Positions 17,882 through 26,512 of a stretch of DNA of 64,000 bases are shown here, piece after piece. The stretch is taken from contig CAJTUC010000014.1 of assembly GCA_910579395.1 (NCBI GenBank), forward strand, positions 1 to 64,000, read 5' to 3'. Positions within the stretch are counted from its first letter, which is position 1; every line of letters starts with the position of its first letter. Source of the DNA: an uncultured Lachnospiraceae bacterium (GTDB lineage: Bacteria > Bacillota > Clostridia > Lachnospirales > Lachnospiraceae). The translations under genes and the position numbers were made by a program. The notes beneath the pieces are model-generated. The model was not told where the DNA came from and made no database searches. It was given only the letters and a program-made list of their open reading frames with translations.

Positions 17882-18682
17882 ATGATGAAGCGATATTCCA
17901 TAAGCAGTGCTTTCCTAAAACATATTGCCTATCTTTCCATGTTCATTGACCATTTTTTTGCCGTCGTTTTCTGGGCTTACCGGGAATGGCTGCCTGTGAG
18001 CGGCGCTTCTGAAGATGCTGTGGATGCCGCAGGAACCGTTTACAGTCTTGGAAGGGCTGTAGGCCGGCTTGCCTTTATCCTTTTTGCATTTATGGCATCG
18101 GAAGGGTTTCAGCATACGCACAGTAGAAAAAAATATCTTCTGCGGCTGCTCATTTTTGCCGCTGTTTCCGAGATTCCTTTCGATTTGGCGATAAAAGGTC
18201 AGGTTTTTACGATGGATGGGCAGAATGTGTACTGGACATTGTTCCTGGGAGTCGCTGCGTTATGTCTTCTGGAAAAACTGCGTGGCCTTTTGCTGCTGCA
18301 GTTCCTGAGCGTTGCGCTGTGCTGTATTGCTGCATTTCTGCTTGATACGGATTATATGTTCATGGGTGTCTGTCTGATCGTTGTGTTTTATTTGTGCAGA
18401 AAATCCTTCTGGTTTCAATTCATTGCCGGTTCTGTCACGATTTATGTGGGAATGGTATTGATTTATGCAGTGAATTATTGGGGAAGCGGTATACATTGGA
18501 GCTTGTTTTTACAGGCAAGCACGACGGAACTTTATGGATTGGCTGCGTTTATCCTTATTTATTTCTATAATGGAAAGAAGGGCAGGCAGCTTCCAAAAGC
18601 ATGCTATTATTGGTTTTATCCGCTGCATTTGCTGCTATTGTACGGAATCAAAATGTGTTTCTTTCCGACAATGATTCCATAG
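17882..18682 (+). CDS. TraX family membrane protein
   Basis: A 266-residue protein with about eight hydrophobic segments. The N-terminus SSAFLKHIAYLSMFIDHFFAVVF and the centre GRLAFILFAFMASEGFQHTHSRKKYLLRL...SEIPFDLA are the hallmarks of TraX-type proteins, which belong to a membrane acyltransferase-like group. TraX acetylates F-pilin in F plasmids, but chromosomal clostridial copies have no known role and no pilus genes are near. ATG 17882 is chosen from GGAGG at 10 bases. Confidence 0.8.
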   Translation: MMKRYSISSAFLKHIAYLSMFIDHFFAVVFWAYREWLPVSGASEDAVDAAGTVYSLGRAVGRLAFILFAFMASEGFQHTHSRKKYLLRLLIFAAVSEIPFDLAIKGQVFTMDGQNVYWTLFLGVAALCLLEKLRGLLLLQFLSVALCCIAAFLLDTDYMFMGVCLIVVFYLCRKSFWFQFIAGSVTIYVGMVLIYAVNYWGSGIHWSLFLQASTTELYGLAAFILIYFYNGKKGRQLPKACYYWFYPLHLLLLYGIKMCFFPTMIP

Positions 18683-18694
18683 GAGATAATGTGT

Positions 18695-19153
18695 ATGAGA
18701 AAAATAGGAGAGAGAATTTGTCAGGATATTAAAAACTTATGGCCTGCAGCCATCGCTGTGATAATTTATACGGTGCTGGTCAAACTTATTTTCCATGCCT
18801 TTTGTCCGATGGTTGTTGTGACAGGATTTCCCTGTCCGGGCTGTGGGATGACAAGGTCGCTGTTTTTTCTTTTGACCGGAAGAATCGGGCAGTCTGTATG
18901 GATACATCCGATGGGCATTCCGATTGCCGGTCTCATTTGCTATTTCCTGTGGAACCGCTATATATTGGGGAGAACTGCCAAAGGAATGAAAGGTTTGATC
19001 ATTGCGGCAATCGTTCTGCTGGTCGTGCTGTATGTCTGGCGGATGCACCTGTATTTCCCGAACAGACCGCCTTATGTTTATGCAGAAGATAATATTCTGG
19101 CCAAAACATTGCCTTTTTACGAACAAATACTACACTCCTTGAGAATCTTATGA
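18695..19153 (+). CDS. DUF2752 membrane protein
   Basis: A 152-residue protein with three membrane segments. The family signature TGFPCPGCGMTRSLFFLLTG, near residue 50, has two cysteines in a CPGC arrangement. The role of the family is unknown; a metal or redox function of the cysteines is only a guess. ATG 18695 is nine bases from AGGAG, better than ATG 18689. The stop lies at the edge of a 79-bp tandem repeat, and the TraX-like gene is 12 bp upstream, so the two form an operon. Confidence 0.82.
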   Translation: MRKIGERICQDIKNLWPAAIAVIIYTVLVKLIFHAFCPMVVVTGFPCPGCGMTRSLFFLLTGRIGQSVWIHPMGIPIAGLICYFLWNRYILGRTAKGMKGLIIAAIVLLVVLYVWRMHLYFPNRPPYVYAEDNILAKTLPFYEQILHSLRIL

Positions 19154-19316
19154 TATAATGAGCGTTAGTGAGGAGAGCATGCTTGCATGTTCGACGAACG
19201 GCGAATGCTGATCATGAATCTCTGATTCATGATATAATGGGCGTTAGTGAGGAGAGCATGCCTGCATGTTCGACGAACGGCGAATGCTGATCATGAATCT
19301 CTGATTCATGATATAA
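19150..19316 (+). repeat. 79-bp tandem duplication with TATAAT boxes
   Basis: Two almost identical 79-bp units start at 19150 and 19229, followed by the start of a third at 19308. Each begins with ATGATATAAT, then GAGGAGAGCATGC, a GTTCGACGAAC dyad and an ATCATGAATC/GATTCATGAT hairpin. Units 1 and 2 differ at only a few positions, so the duplication is recent. It fills the space between the DUF2752 gene and the YQ-repeat protein. Confidence 0.85.
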
Positions 19317-19396
19317 TCATCGCAGGAGAAAAACAAGTGCCGCAAAGCGTTTGCAAACACATACGGCATTTCATGGAAAACATATGGAGGATAATA

Positions 19397-20044
19397 ATGG
19401 ACAGTAATAATCTGTATCAAAATCAGCAGACAGGCACGGAGCCTGACAACATTCAGACGGAAAATGTGCATCAGAGCAATGATGCCTACCAGTCAGGAAA
19501 TACATATCAGAACGGTGACGCCTATCAGTCGGGAGGCACATACCAGAACAGCGATGCCTATCAGTCGGGAAGCACATATCAGGGCAATGATGCTTATCAG
19601 GCAGGAAATACATATCAGAATGACGGCGCTTATCAACAGTCCACATATAATAATCAGGGCGGTTATAATAATGGCAGTTATGCCAATGGTAATTACAGCA
19701 ATGGGAATTATAACAGCGGTAACAGTTATAATAACGGGAATTATAGTAACGGAAACTATAATAACAATTATGGCGGCGGATACGGAAACAATATCTACCA
19801 GCCGTATCAGCAGTCACAGCTGGATTTGGAAGAACCGGTCAAAATGAGTGAATGGCTGATTTGCATGTTGTTAATGATGGTTCCCTGTGTGAATATCATC
19901 ATGATGTTCGTTTGGGCGTTCAGTAAGACCGAAAAGAAGAGCAAATCCAATTTCTTTAAAGCGCAGTTGATCATGGCAGGTGTCGTTTTTGCACTGTATA
20001 TGGTCATTTTAATCTTTGCAGTAGCCGTAGGTCTTATGTATTAA
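19397..20044 (+). CDS. Low-complexity Tyr/Gln/Asn-rich membrane protein
   Basis: A 215-residue protein. Residues 1-45 are polar. At about 30-80 there are degenerate ten-residue repeats of the form AYQSGNTYQN, and at about 90-135 repeats of the form GNYSNGNYN. A short acidic linker follows, and then two membrane segments at about 150-175 and 190-213 separated by a lysine-rich loop. Similar clostridial proteins with disordered N-terminus and a two-TM C-terminus are common and uncharacterised. ATG 19397 follows TGGAGG. It ends in a 4-bp overlap with the convergent methyltransferase gene. Confidence 0.75.
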   Translation: MDSNNLYQNQQTGTEPDNIQTENVHQSNDAYQSGNTYQNGDAYQSGGTYQNSDAYQSGSTYQGNDAYQAGNTYQNDGAYQQSTYNNQGGYNNGSYANGNYSNGNYNSGNSYNNGNYSNGNYNNNYGGGYGNNIYQPYQQSQLDLEEPVKMSEWLICMLLMMVPCVNIIMMFVWAFSKTEKKSKSNFFKAQLIMAGVVFALYMVILIFAVAVGLMY

Positions 20045-20916
20045 AGGGCAGACCAGCGTCCTGAAGCGCCGCAGGGCAGGATCAGACCGTTTGAACTGAC
20101 GGGCAGACCGATTTCATCCGCCTGAACTTTGCCGCCGAAAATTGGGACGATAACGGTATGGAGCATATAGGACAGCACGGCGGGCTGAAGTCCCGTGGTA
20201 TACGAATTAATTAAGAAGAAAAGGGCATCTTTCGATAAAACTCTGGCAGTCAGTTCCAGAAAAGGGAAGATGCTTTCTTCTATTTTCCAGATTTCGCCCT
20301 TAGGTCCCCTCCCGTAAGAGGGCGGGTCCATAATGATTGCATCATAAGTATTGCCGCGGCGGATTTCCCGTTCCACGAATTTTACGCAGTCATCAACGAG
20401 CCAGCGTATCGGGGCATTGCCAAGCCCTGATGCAGCGGCATTTTCTTTTGCCCATGTGACCATGCCTTTCGAAGCATCTACATGGGTCACGGATGCGCCT
20501 GCTTTCGCTGCTGCGAGCGTAGCACCGCCGGTATAGGCGAACAGATTAAGGACTTTTACGGGGCGGCCTGATTCTTGGGTGGATTTCTTTATAATAGAAG
20601 AAAACCAATCCCAGTTGGCCGCCTGTTCCGGAAACAGGCCGGTATGTTTGAAGCTGAAAGGTTTGAGGTGAAAGGTCAGCTCTTTGTAGTTGATGCTCCA
20701 TTCATCAGGAAGCTGAAAGAATTCCCATTCGCCGCCACCTTTGGAACTTCTATGGTAATGCCCGTTCTTTTTCTTCCAGCCGGAATGTTCTTTCGGCGTA
20801 TTCCAGATGACCTGCGGGTCTGGTCTGACTAACAGGTAGTCGCCCCAGCGTTCCAGTTTTTCTCCAGCAGAAGTATCGATGACTTCGTAATCTTTCCAAT
20901 TATCGGCTATCCACAT
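20041..20916 (-). CDS. Class I SAM-dependent methyltransferase (rRNA methyltransferase-like)
   Basis: A 291-residue protein resembling RlmI/RlmK-type 23S rRNA cytosine methyltransferases but without an N-terminal PUA domain. VLNLFAYTGGATLAAAKAGA is the SAM-binding motif I, THVDASKGMVTWAKENA is motif II, and AIIMDPPSYGRGPKGEIW is the catalytic DPPSYG motif. The target is presumably rRNA or another nucleic acid. The ATG at 20916 is the first in frame, with a weak AAAGG upstream. Confidence 0.85.
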   Translation of the reverse strand: MWIADNWKDYEVIDTSAGEKLERWGDYLLVRPDPQVIWNTPKEHSGWKKKNGHYHRSSKGGGEWEFFQLPDEWSINYKELTFHLKPFSFKHTGLFPEQAANWDWFSSIIKKSTQESGRPVKVLNLFAYTGGATLAAAKAGASVTHVDASKGMVTWAKENAAASGLGNAPIRWLVDDCVKFVEREIRRGNTYDAIIMDPPSYGRGPKGEIWKIEESIFPFLELTARVLSKDALFFLINSYTTGLQPAVLSYMLHTVIVPIFGGKVQADEIGLPVSSNGLILPCGASGRWSAL

Positions 20917-21007
20917 CGTTTTGTTCTTGCCTTTCTTCGATTTTTTTCATTTTTATAGATAATTCTTTATAGATAATAAAAAAAACAGGAGAAAAAAGCA
21001 AGAACTA

Positions 21008-22021
21008 TTATTGGTCAATGGAGTGATAATGTTTTTTTTCCGTCGATTCTGTTTCCATTGCTTTGTTTAACAGGGAGGTAAAATATTCGTCCATGTATGC
21101 GAAAGAATTGTACATACCGTTGAGTGCCCATTCCGTTTCGGGTGTAATACACATATTGGAATCATTGACGGTAAAAGTTTCGGTATTTTCTGTATCAAAA
21201 TGTTCTTCAAAAGAGGCCGTGACATAGCGGACACAACTCTCGATATCATAATCATCGAGCGTATAGCCTACAAATTCCGCCTGTATGTGCTCTGTCAGTT
21301 TTAGTCCAATGCAGACCCGGCAGGTAAGCGTTGGATAGTCATCAGGACTGATATGCCAGATATAGGAGTATAAATAGAGCTCCCCCGAAGCATCTGCCTG
21401 TGCATCCATGCGGTAATGTTCAAATTGCAGGTCAGTTACCTGTTCGTAATAGTTTTCTTTAGCGTATGCGGAGATTTGCTCTGCGCACTTTGGCCAATCG
21501 AGGACGTCTGCAGAAACTTCATTTGTCCGGTCTTGTATCAGACAGGCGATCGCTCCATTTCCGGATATGACGAAGTTTCCGCCAGCCCCGCCGGACTGCG
21601 TTATTCCGACTGTCCAGCCGTAGGGCATATCCATGGAGTAGCTGCCCATCTGTATGCCGCCGTATACGGCTTCTTTCCTGAGGATATAGCCGGTTCTTGA
21701 CACATTAAGACACATTCCCGGATAAATCAGGTCCGGGTCTGCCAGGATATCTTGATTAGCGCTTATCAGCTCTACATAGGAATTGCCGTTTCCAAACATA
21801 TGCTCGGCAATCTTCCATAGACTGTCTCCGGGAAGGACCACATAGTCTCCAGAACCTTCTGCCAGAGCCATATAATCCTCATCTTCCGCATAGATATCGC
21901 CATAAACAAAAGGATATTGTTCTGCGGCAAGAACTTCCATACAGGGCATGGCGCTCATGAGGACTGCCGCACTGAGGAAGAGCGCCCCTGTTTTCTTTAA
22001 CGGTCGTAATCGTAATCCCAT
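21008..22021 (-). CDS. Secreted LysM-domain protein
   Basis: A 337-residue protein. A signal peptide (about 1-32: RLRPLKKTGALFLSAAVLMS) is followed by a LysM domain at about 58-108 (DYVVLPGDSLWKIAEHMFGN...LIYPGMCLNV), which binds peptidoglycan glycan. The remaining 230 residues are acidic, with no recognised catalytic motif. It probably acts at the cell wall. Its start overlaps the upstream gene by 25 bp, so the two are translationally coupled. Confidence 0.8.
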   Translation of the reverse strand: MGLRLRPLKKTGALFLSAAVLMSAMPCMEVLAAEQYPFVYGDIYAEDEDYMALAEGSGDYVVLPGDSLWKIAEHMFGNGNSYVELISANQDILADPDLIYPGMCLNVSRTGYILRKEAVYGGIQMGSYSMDMPYGWTVGITQSGGAGGNFVISGNGAIACLIQDRTNEVSADVLDWPKCAEQISAYAKENYYEQVTDLQFEHYRMDAQADASGELYLYSYIWHISPDDYPTLTCRVCIGLKLTEHIQAEFVGYTLDDYDIESCVRYVTASFEEHFDTENTETFTVNDSNMCITPETEWALNGMYNSFAYMDEYFTSLLNKAMETESTEKKHYHSIDQ

Positions 22022-22887
22022 ACGCCTGCATTTTCTCCTAACCAGATATTTTCTTTTTTGTCTTCACAGGGAAGGACTGCTCCCGTTGTTTCGGACATTT
22101 CGTATTTCATCCAGAAGTCGCTTTCTTTTTTAAAAGGTTCCAATTCTTCCATGCTTAACCGCGCATGGAAGCTGCGGTCGATTGGCTCATAGGTATAGGC
22201 ATATTCCAATACGGGGTCGAGGGAAACGCCGATGATGAAATCCTTGTCTTCGGTCAGATAGAAAAAGGAATGACAGAAATAAATTTGATTGGTTTCTTCA
22301 TCTGACTGCAAAAACCAGGACAATACAAGTTCGATATCTTCATCATCCCCATATGCCTCATCCAGTTCATCGCTGAGGGACTTGTCCCACAGTCTGATAA
22401 AATCTTTGTTTATTTCCAGAACATCATCCAGTTCATAGCATTCTCCGGTAAGCAGGTCTACCGTGACTGCCCTTTCGGTCCCGTTCGTCATCCATACGGG
22501 ATTGCCGGCGGCATAGTATTCCTGGTAGTCCGCGCTCAGAAGATACTGGCTGTGATAGGTGACATCGCAGTTCACGTCGCTGGCAAAAATCGAGAAAAAT
22601 TCCTTTTGAAAGGCTTTTACTTCATCGGAAGGATTCAAATGCCAATAGGTCACTCTGTCCATGGCGGTGTCATACAATAATTGGTTGATCTGTGCCTGGA
22701 CTTCTTCGTCCAGTCCTTTCAGACGCGGATATTCTACGGTCAGTACATCCCAATAATCATATTTTTCTGAATATTCCACAAAGTATTGTTCCTTCTGTAC
22801 GGTGTAGTCTTCATATCCCTTTGGGAAAGAAGAGGATAGAATGGTTCCAATCGTTACGCCGATTGCGGCGAGTATGTTTTTGCCCAT
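21997..22887 (-). CDS. Exported protein resembling RsiV/DUF3298-type proteins
   Basis: A 296-residue protein with a signal peptide (MGKNILAAIGVTIGTILSSS). The mature part has VEYPRLKGLDEEVQAQINQLLYDTA, DVTYHSQYLLS and AVTVDLLTGECYELDDVL, a pattern like the extracytoplasmic domain of RsiV/PdaC-type proteins (DUF4163/DUF3298). No catalytic function is visible. ATG 22887 has AAGGAG 11 bases upstream; ATG 22929 (14 residues longer) also has GGAAGG and cannot be ruled out. It is co-transcribed with the LysM gene, from a promoter preceded by TGATGC repeats. Confidence 0.72.
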   Translation of the reverse strand: MGKNILAAIGVTIGTILSSSFPKGYEDYTVQKEQYFVEYSEKYDYWDVLTVEYPRLKGLDEEVQAQINQLLYDTAMDRVTYWHLNPSDEVKAFQKEFFSIFASDVNCDVTYHSQYLLSADYQEYYAAGNPVWMTNGTERAVTVDLLTGECYELDDVLEINKDFIRLWDKSLSDELDEAYGDDEDIELVLSWFLQSDEETNQIYFCHSFFYLTEDKDFIIGVSLDPVLEYAYTYEPIDRSFHARLSMEELEPFKKESDFWMKYEMSETTGAVLPCEDKKENIWLGENAGVWDYDYDR

Positions 22888-22950
22888 GACCTGATAACTC
22901 CTTTTTACATATGTTTTTATCGAATACATATTTCCATGACCTTCCTTATC

Positions 22951-23003
22951 ATTATATCTGTGAAAAGCATCAAAGTTGCATCATAAGTGCATCATTTTTG
23001 CAT
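22951..23003 (-). promoter_or_regulatory. Promoter with four-step 11-bp phased TGATGC array
   Basis: On the minus strand TGATGC begins every 11 bp (plus-strand GCATCA at 22967, 22978 and 22989, with a partial GCAT at 23000). It ends 10 bases before a perfect TATAAT (22951-22956). Direct hexamers with 11-bp period beside a promoter are the usual layout of OmpR/PhoP-type response-regulator sites. The same array occurs at 60249-60276. Confidence 0.6.
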
Positions 23004-23108
23004 GTTTGGCGGGTTTTGGCCTTTTCCTGGAAATGATTGTTCCTGTTTATGCAGGGCGGTTGCCGATATGGTTGAAAAAATATAAGAAGAAAAAAAACAA
23101 AAAAACAC

Positions 23109-23137
23109 TTGCATCTTCCCCAAACATCATGTATACT
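23109..23137 (+). promoter_or_regulatory. Main promoter of the S10-spc-alpha ribosomal operon
   Basis: TTGCAT (23109-23114) and TATACT (23132-23137) are separated by 17 bp, the only good promoter before rpsJ. Transcription would start near 23145 and give a leader of about 285 nt. Confidence 0.75.
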
Positions 23138-23143
23138 ATCAAG

Positions 23144-23429
23144 TGCTGTGGCATGATAGCGATGAAGCGTGAGGTTGCTGCCTCGTGGCAGGTTTTCCGT
23201 GGAGCGAATGTCAAGTTAGGAAACTGACGACAAGTCACTGTACAAGCAAGAAGGTCTGACAGGGTCAGAAACAACGTGTTAAAACGATAATTCTGGAGAG
23301 TTATCGTTGCGGGCTCCTTACGGAACATCGCGGTGTGCTGTCATTAAGATGGGACACACACGGGAGAGTGTACAGTCACCGCTTGTCGTACTTAGAACTT
23401 AAAAGTGCGAAAAGGAGGCGACTTTTTTT
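23144..23429 (+). ncRNA. Structured 5' leader of the S10 operon
   Basis: The leader holds no credible ORF but clear folds. A long-range stem joins CGACAAG and CTGTACA (23228-23244) with TGTACAG and CTTGTCG (23369-23388), closing a domain of about 160 nt. Inside are TCTGAC/GTCAGA and AACGATAA/TTATCGTT hairpins. An AGGAGG ribosome binding site follows. Position and size suggest an autoregulatory ribosomal-protein leader (L4 controls the E. coli S10 operon), but the ligand is unproven. Confidence 0.6.
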
Positions 23430-23747
23430 ATGGCAAGTCAAGTAATGAGAATTACATTAAAAGCTTATGATCATCAGTTAGTTGATGCGTCTGCCAAAAA
23501 AATCATCGAAACAGTTAAGAAGAATGGATCTCAGGTAAGCGGACCGGTGCCCCTTCCTACAAAAAAGGAAGTTGTTACGATTCTTAGAGCGGTTCACAAA
23601 TACAAAGATTCCAGAGAGCAGTTCGAACAGAGAACTCACAAGAGACTCATCGATATCATTGCTCCCACACCGAAAACTGTTGATGCGCTGCAGAGACTGG
23701 AAATGCCTGCCGGCGTATACATCGATATTAAAATGAAAAACAAATAA
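23430..23747 (+). CDS. rpsJ: 30S ribosomal protein S10
   Basis: A 105-residue protein of the 30S head that also acts as NusE in antitermination. ITLKAYDHQLVDASAKKIIETVK and GPVPLPTKKEVVTILRAVHKYKDSREQFEQRTHKRLIDI are conserved, including the flexible loop. It is the first gene of the operon; AGGAGG lies 12 bases upstream. Confidence 0.98.
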   Translation: MASQVMRITLKAYDHQLVDASAKKIIETVKKNGSQVSGPVPLPTKKEVVTILRAVHKYKDSREQFEQRTHKRLIDIIAPTPKTVDALQRLEMPAGVYIDIKMKNK

Positions 23748-23803
23748 ACCCCTACTAGGATGATTCCGGAAGGAATCCGCTGTAGAATCAAGGAGGTAAA
23801 GGA

Positions 23804-24490
23804 ATGAAGAAAGCTATTTTAGCAACAAAAGTCGGAATGACACAGATTTTTAATGAAGACGGCAGCTTAACACCTGTTACCGTACTTCAGGCAGGTCCTT
23901 GTGCGGTAACACAGATCAAGACGGTCGAGAATGACGGTTACAGCGCAGTACAGGTTGGCTTTGTAGACAAGAAAGAAAAGATTGTTAACAAAGATAAGAG
24001 CGGTAAAAAGGAAGTGATTCACAGACACGGTGTGAATAAAGCTGAAAAAGGCCACTTCGACAAAGCAGGTGTTTCCTGTAAGAGATTTGTAAGAGAATTA
24101 AAACTGGACAATGCAGAAGAGTATGCACTTGGAAGCGAGATTAAAGCGGATATCTTTGAGGCTGGCGACAGAGTTGATGCGACTGCTATTTCCAAAGGTA
24201 AAGGCTTCCAGGGTGCGATCAAAAGACATGGTCAGCACAGAGGACCTATGACTCACGGTTCCAAATTCCATCGTCATCAGGGCTCTAACGGAGCATGTTC
24301 TTCCCCGAGTAAGGTATTTAAGGGAAAAGGCATGCCGGGACATATGGGCTGCGTAAAGGTAACGGTTCAGAATCTGACGGTAGTAAGAGTTGATGCCGAT
24401 AAGAATCTGATCCTTGTAAAGGGGGCTGTTCCCGGACCGAAGAAAGCCTTGGTAACAATCAAAGAAACTACTAAGGTCGATGCGAAATAG
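23804..24490 (+). CDS. rplC: 50S ribosomal protein L3
   Basis: A 228-residue protein that initiates 23S assembly near the peptidyl-transferase centre. The N-terminus AILATKVGMTQIFNEDG and the loop GFQGAIKRHGQHRGPMTHGSKFHRHQGS, which carries the glutamine that is methylated in E. coli, are typical. It is followed by rplD after 35 bp. Confidence 0.98.
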   Translation: MKKAILATKVGMTQIFNEDGSLTPVTVLQAGPCAVTQIKTVENDGYSAVQVGFVDKKEKIVNKDKSGKKEVIHRHGVNKAEKGHFDKAGVSCKRFVRELKLDNAEEYALGSEIKADIFEAGDRVDATAISKGKGFQGAIKRHGQHRGPMTHGSKFHRHQGSNGACSSPSKVFKGKGMPGHMGCVKVTVQNLTVVRVDADKNLILVKGAVPGPKKALVTIKETTKVDAK

Positions 24491-24525
24491 TGGCTTGAGT
24501 CACAGATGAAAGGAGGACCATTCAA

Positions 24526-25146
24526 ATGGCAAACGTATCTGTTTATAATATGGAAGGTAAAGAAGTTGGCAAGATTGACTTAAACGATGCGGTGTTTGGT
24601 GTTGAAGTCAATGAACATCTGGTACACATGGCAGTTGTTCAGCAGCTTGCAAATAAACGTCAGGGAACACAGAAGGCAAAGACGCGTTCCGAAGTTTCCG
24701 GCGGCGGAAGAAAGCCCTGGAGACAGAAAGGAACAGGTCATGCAAGACAGGGTTCCATCAGAGCTCCTCAGTGGAAGGGCGGCGGCGTTGTATTCGCTCC
24801 CGTTCCGAGAGATTATTCATTCAAATTGAATAAGAAAGAAAAGAGAGCGGCTTTGAAATCTGCATTGACGAGCAGAGTACAGGAGAACAAACTGATCGTC
24901 GTTGAAGAATTGAAATTTGACGAGATCAAGACAAAGAATTTCAAAAAGGTTATGGATAATCTGAACGTGAATAAAGCGCTGGTTATTCTGGGAGACAAAA
25001 ACGAGAACGCGGTTCTTTCCGCAAGAAACATTCCGACAATCCAGACAGCATATGCTGAGTTCATCAATGTATATGATGTTATGAAAGGCGGCACGCTGGT
25101 GCTCACGAAGGATGCCGTAACTAAAATCGAGGAGGTGTATGCGTAA
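24526..25146 (+). CDS. rplD: 50S ribosomal protein L4
   Basis: A 206-residue protein lining the exit tunnel. The extended loop RSEVSGGGRKPWRQKGTGHARQGSIRAPQWKGGG (about 45-80) is conserved. In E. coli L4 represses the S10 operon through its leader, which makes it the first candidate ligand for the leader RNA here. It overlaps rplW by one base. Confidence 0.98.
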   Translation: MANVSVYNMEGKEVGKIDLNDAVFGVEVNEHLVHMAVVQQLANKRQGTQKAKTRSEVSGGGRKPWRQKGTGHARQGSIRAPQWKGGGVVFAPVPRDYSFKLNKKEKRAALKSALTSRVQENKLIVVEELKFDEIKTKNFKKVMDNLNVNKALVILGDKNENAVLSARNIPTIQTAYAEFINVYDVMKGGTLVLTKDAVTKIEEVYA

Positions 25147-25445
25147 TGGCAGCAATTCAGTATTATGACGTAATCCTCAAACCGGTTATTACCGAAAAGA
25201 GTATGGCAGGTATGAGCGAAAAAAAATATACCTTTTTAGTTCATCCGGAAGCAAATAAATCAATGATTAAAGAAGCTGTTGAGAAAATGTTCGAAGGAAC
25301 AAAGGTAGCTAAGGTCAATACCATGAACCTCGATGGCAAGACCAAAAGACGCGGTATGGTATACGGCAAGACAGCCAAGACCAAAAAAGCAATCGTACAG
25401 CTGACAGAGGACAGCAAGGAGATTGAGATCTTCGCAGGCCTATAA
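25146..25445 (+). CDS. rplW: 50S ribosomal protein L23
   Basis: A 99-residue protein at the tunnel exit, a docking site for trigger factor and SRP. YDVILKPVITEKSM, KYTFLVHPEANKSMIKEAVEKMF and VNTMNLDGKTKRRG are family motifs. The start overlaps the rplD stop. A hairpin element begins two bases past its stop codon. Confidence 0.97.
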   Translation: MAAIQYYDVILKPVITEKSMAGMSEKKYTFLVHPEANKSMIKEAVEKMFEGTKVAKVNTMNLDGKTKRRGMVYGKTAKTKKAIVQLTEDSKEIEIFAGL

Positions 25446-25447
25446 TA

Positions 25448-25531
25448 GGCCGAAGAGAATTTCTAAGGCGTCAGAGGACGCCGCCTAAGAAATTCTCTTC
25501 GGCCGACAGAATCGCGGAACGGTTCTGTCGG
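25448..25531 (+). repeat. Two-hairpin CTAAG element between rplW and rplB
   Basis: A perfect 17-bp stem (25448-25464 with 25488-25504) encloses an internal loop (AA / GCCTA) and a GGCGTC/GACGCC tip with AGAG loop. A second hairpin (25503-25514 with 25520-25531, CCGACAGAATCG) follows and overlaps the first by two bases. No T-run follows, so it is not a normal terminator. Confidence 0.75.
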
Positions 25532-25666
25532 GGTATCGAGGGGTAACACTGAGATACTGAAAGAGACAGCGAGAGAACATCCGGAGGACCGGATGGAAAG
25601 ATAATGTATGCGGCATGAAAGAAAAAGATGCTGCGCGAAAATCATAGAGGAAAAGGAGATAAGAAC

Positions 25667-26512
25667 ATGGGAATCAAGACTTATAACCCATATACACCTT
25701 CGAGACGTAATATGACCGGTTCCGATTTCGCAGAGATTACAAAGACAACACCTGAAAAGGCGCTCTGTACTTCTCTCAAGAAGAATGCGGGTCGTAATAA
25801 TCAAGGTAAGATCACCGTCAGACATCATGGCGGCGGAAGCAGAAGATTATACAGAAATATTGACTTTAAGAGAAACAAGGACGGTATTCATGCAACCGTA
25901 ATCGGCATCGAATACGATCCGAACAGAACGGCAAATATCGCACTGATCTGTTATGAGGATGGTCAGAAATCCTATATTTTGGCTCCGGAAGGATTAACGG
26001 ACGGTATGAAGGTCATGAACGGACCGGAAGCAGAAGTAAGACTTGGCAACTGCTTACCGTTATCCGAAATTCCGGTAGGTACAGTGATTCACAACATCGA
26101 GCTTTATCCGGGCAAGGGCGGTCAGCTTGTTCGTTCCGCAGGCAACGGCGCACAGCTGATGGCGAAGGAAGGCAAGTACGCAACACTCAGACTTCCGTCC
26201 GGTGAAATGAGAATGGTTCCGGTAGTCTGCCGGGCAACAATCGGTAATGTAGGTAATGTAGACCACAACCTGATTAAAATCGGTAAGGCAGGACGTAAGC
26301 GTCATATGGGTATCCGCCCGACAGTCCGTGGTTCCGTTATGAACCCGAATGACCATCCGCACGGCGGTGGTGAAGGAAGGGCGCCGATCGGTCGTCCTGG
26401 TCCGTGTACACCTTGGGGTAAACCGGCACTCGGCTTGAAGACGCGTAAGAAGAAAAAAGCATCTAATAAGCTGATTGTAAGAAGAAGAGACGGCAGAGCC
26501 ATCAAAGGCTAA
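25667..26512 (+). CDS. rplB: 50S ribosomal protein L2
   Basis: A 281-residue rRNA-binding protein needed for peptidyl-transferase activity. GIKTYNPYTPSRRNMTG is the N-terminus, GRNNQGKITVRHHGGG and the essential HPHGGGEGRAPIG loop (histidine near residue 230) are present. AAAAGGAG precedes ATG 25667. The last codons and stop are part of the next hairpin element. Confidence 0.98.
   Translation: MGIKTYNPYTPSRRNMTGSDFAEITKTTPEKALCTSLKKNAGRNNQGKITVRHHGGGSRRLYRNIDFKRNKDGIHATVIGIEYDPNRTANIALICYEDGQKSYILAPEGLTDGMKVMNGPEAEVRLGNCLPLSEIPVGTVIHNIELYPGKGGQLVRSAGNGAQLMAKEGKYATLRLPSGEMRMVPVVCRATIGNVGNVDHNLIKIGKAGRKRHMGIRPTVRGSVMNPNDHPHGGGEGRAPIGRPGPCTPWGKPALGLKTRKKKKASNKLIVRRRDGRAIKG

Noticed and set aside
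19150..19316. CRISPR-like array
   Set aside because: The repeat unit is 79 bp, contiguous without spacers, and present only about twice; no cas genes are near.
19450..19780. DNA minisatellite or CRISPR in the Tyr/Gln-rich region
   Set aside because: The period follows codons of a clear reading frame (peptide repeats) with synonymous variation, so it is protein-level repetition.
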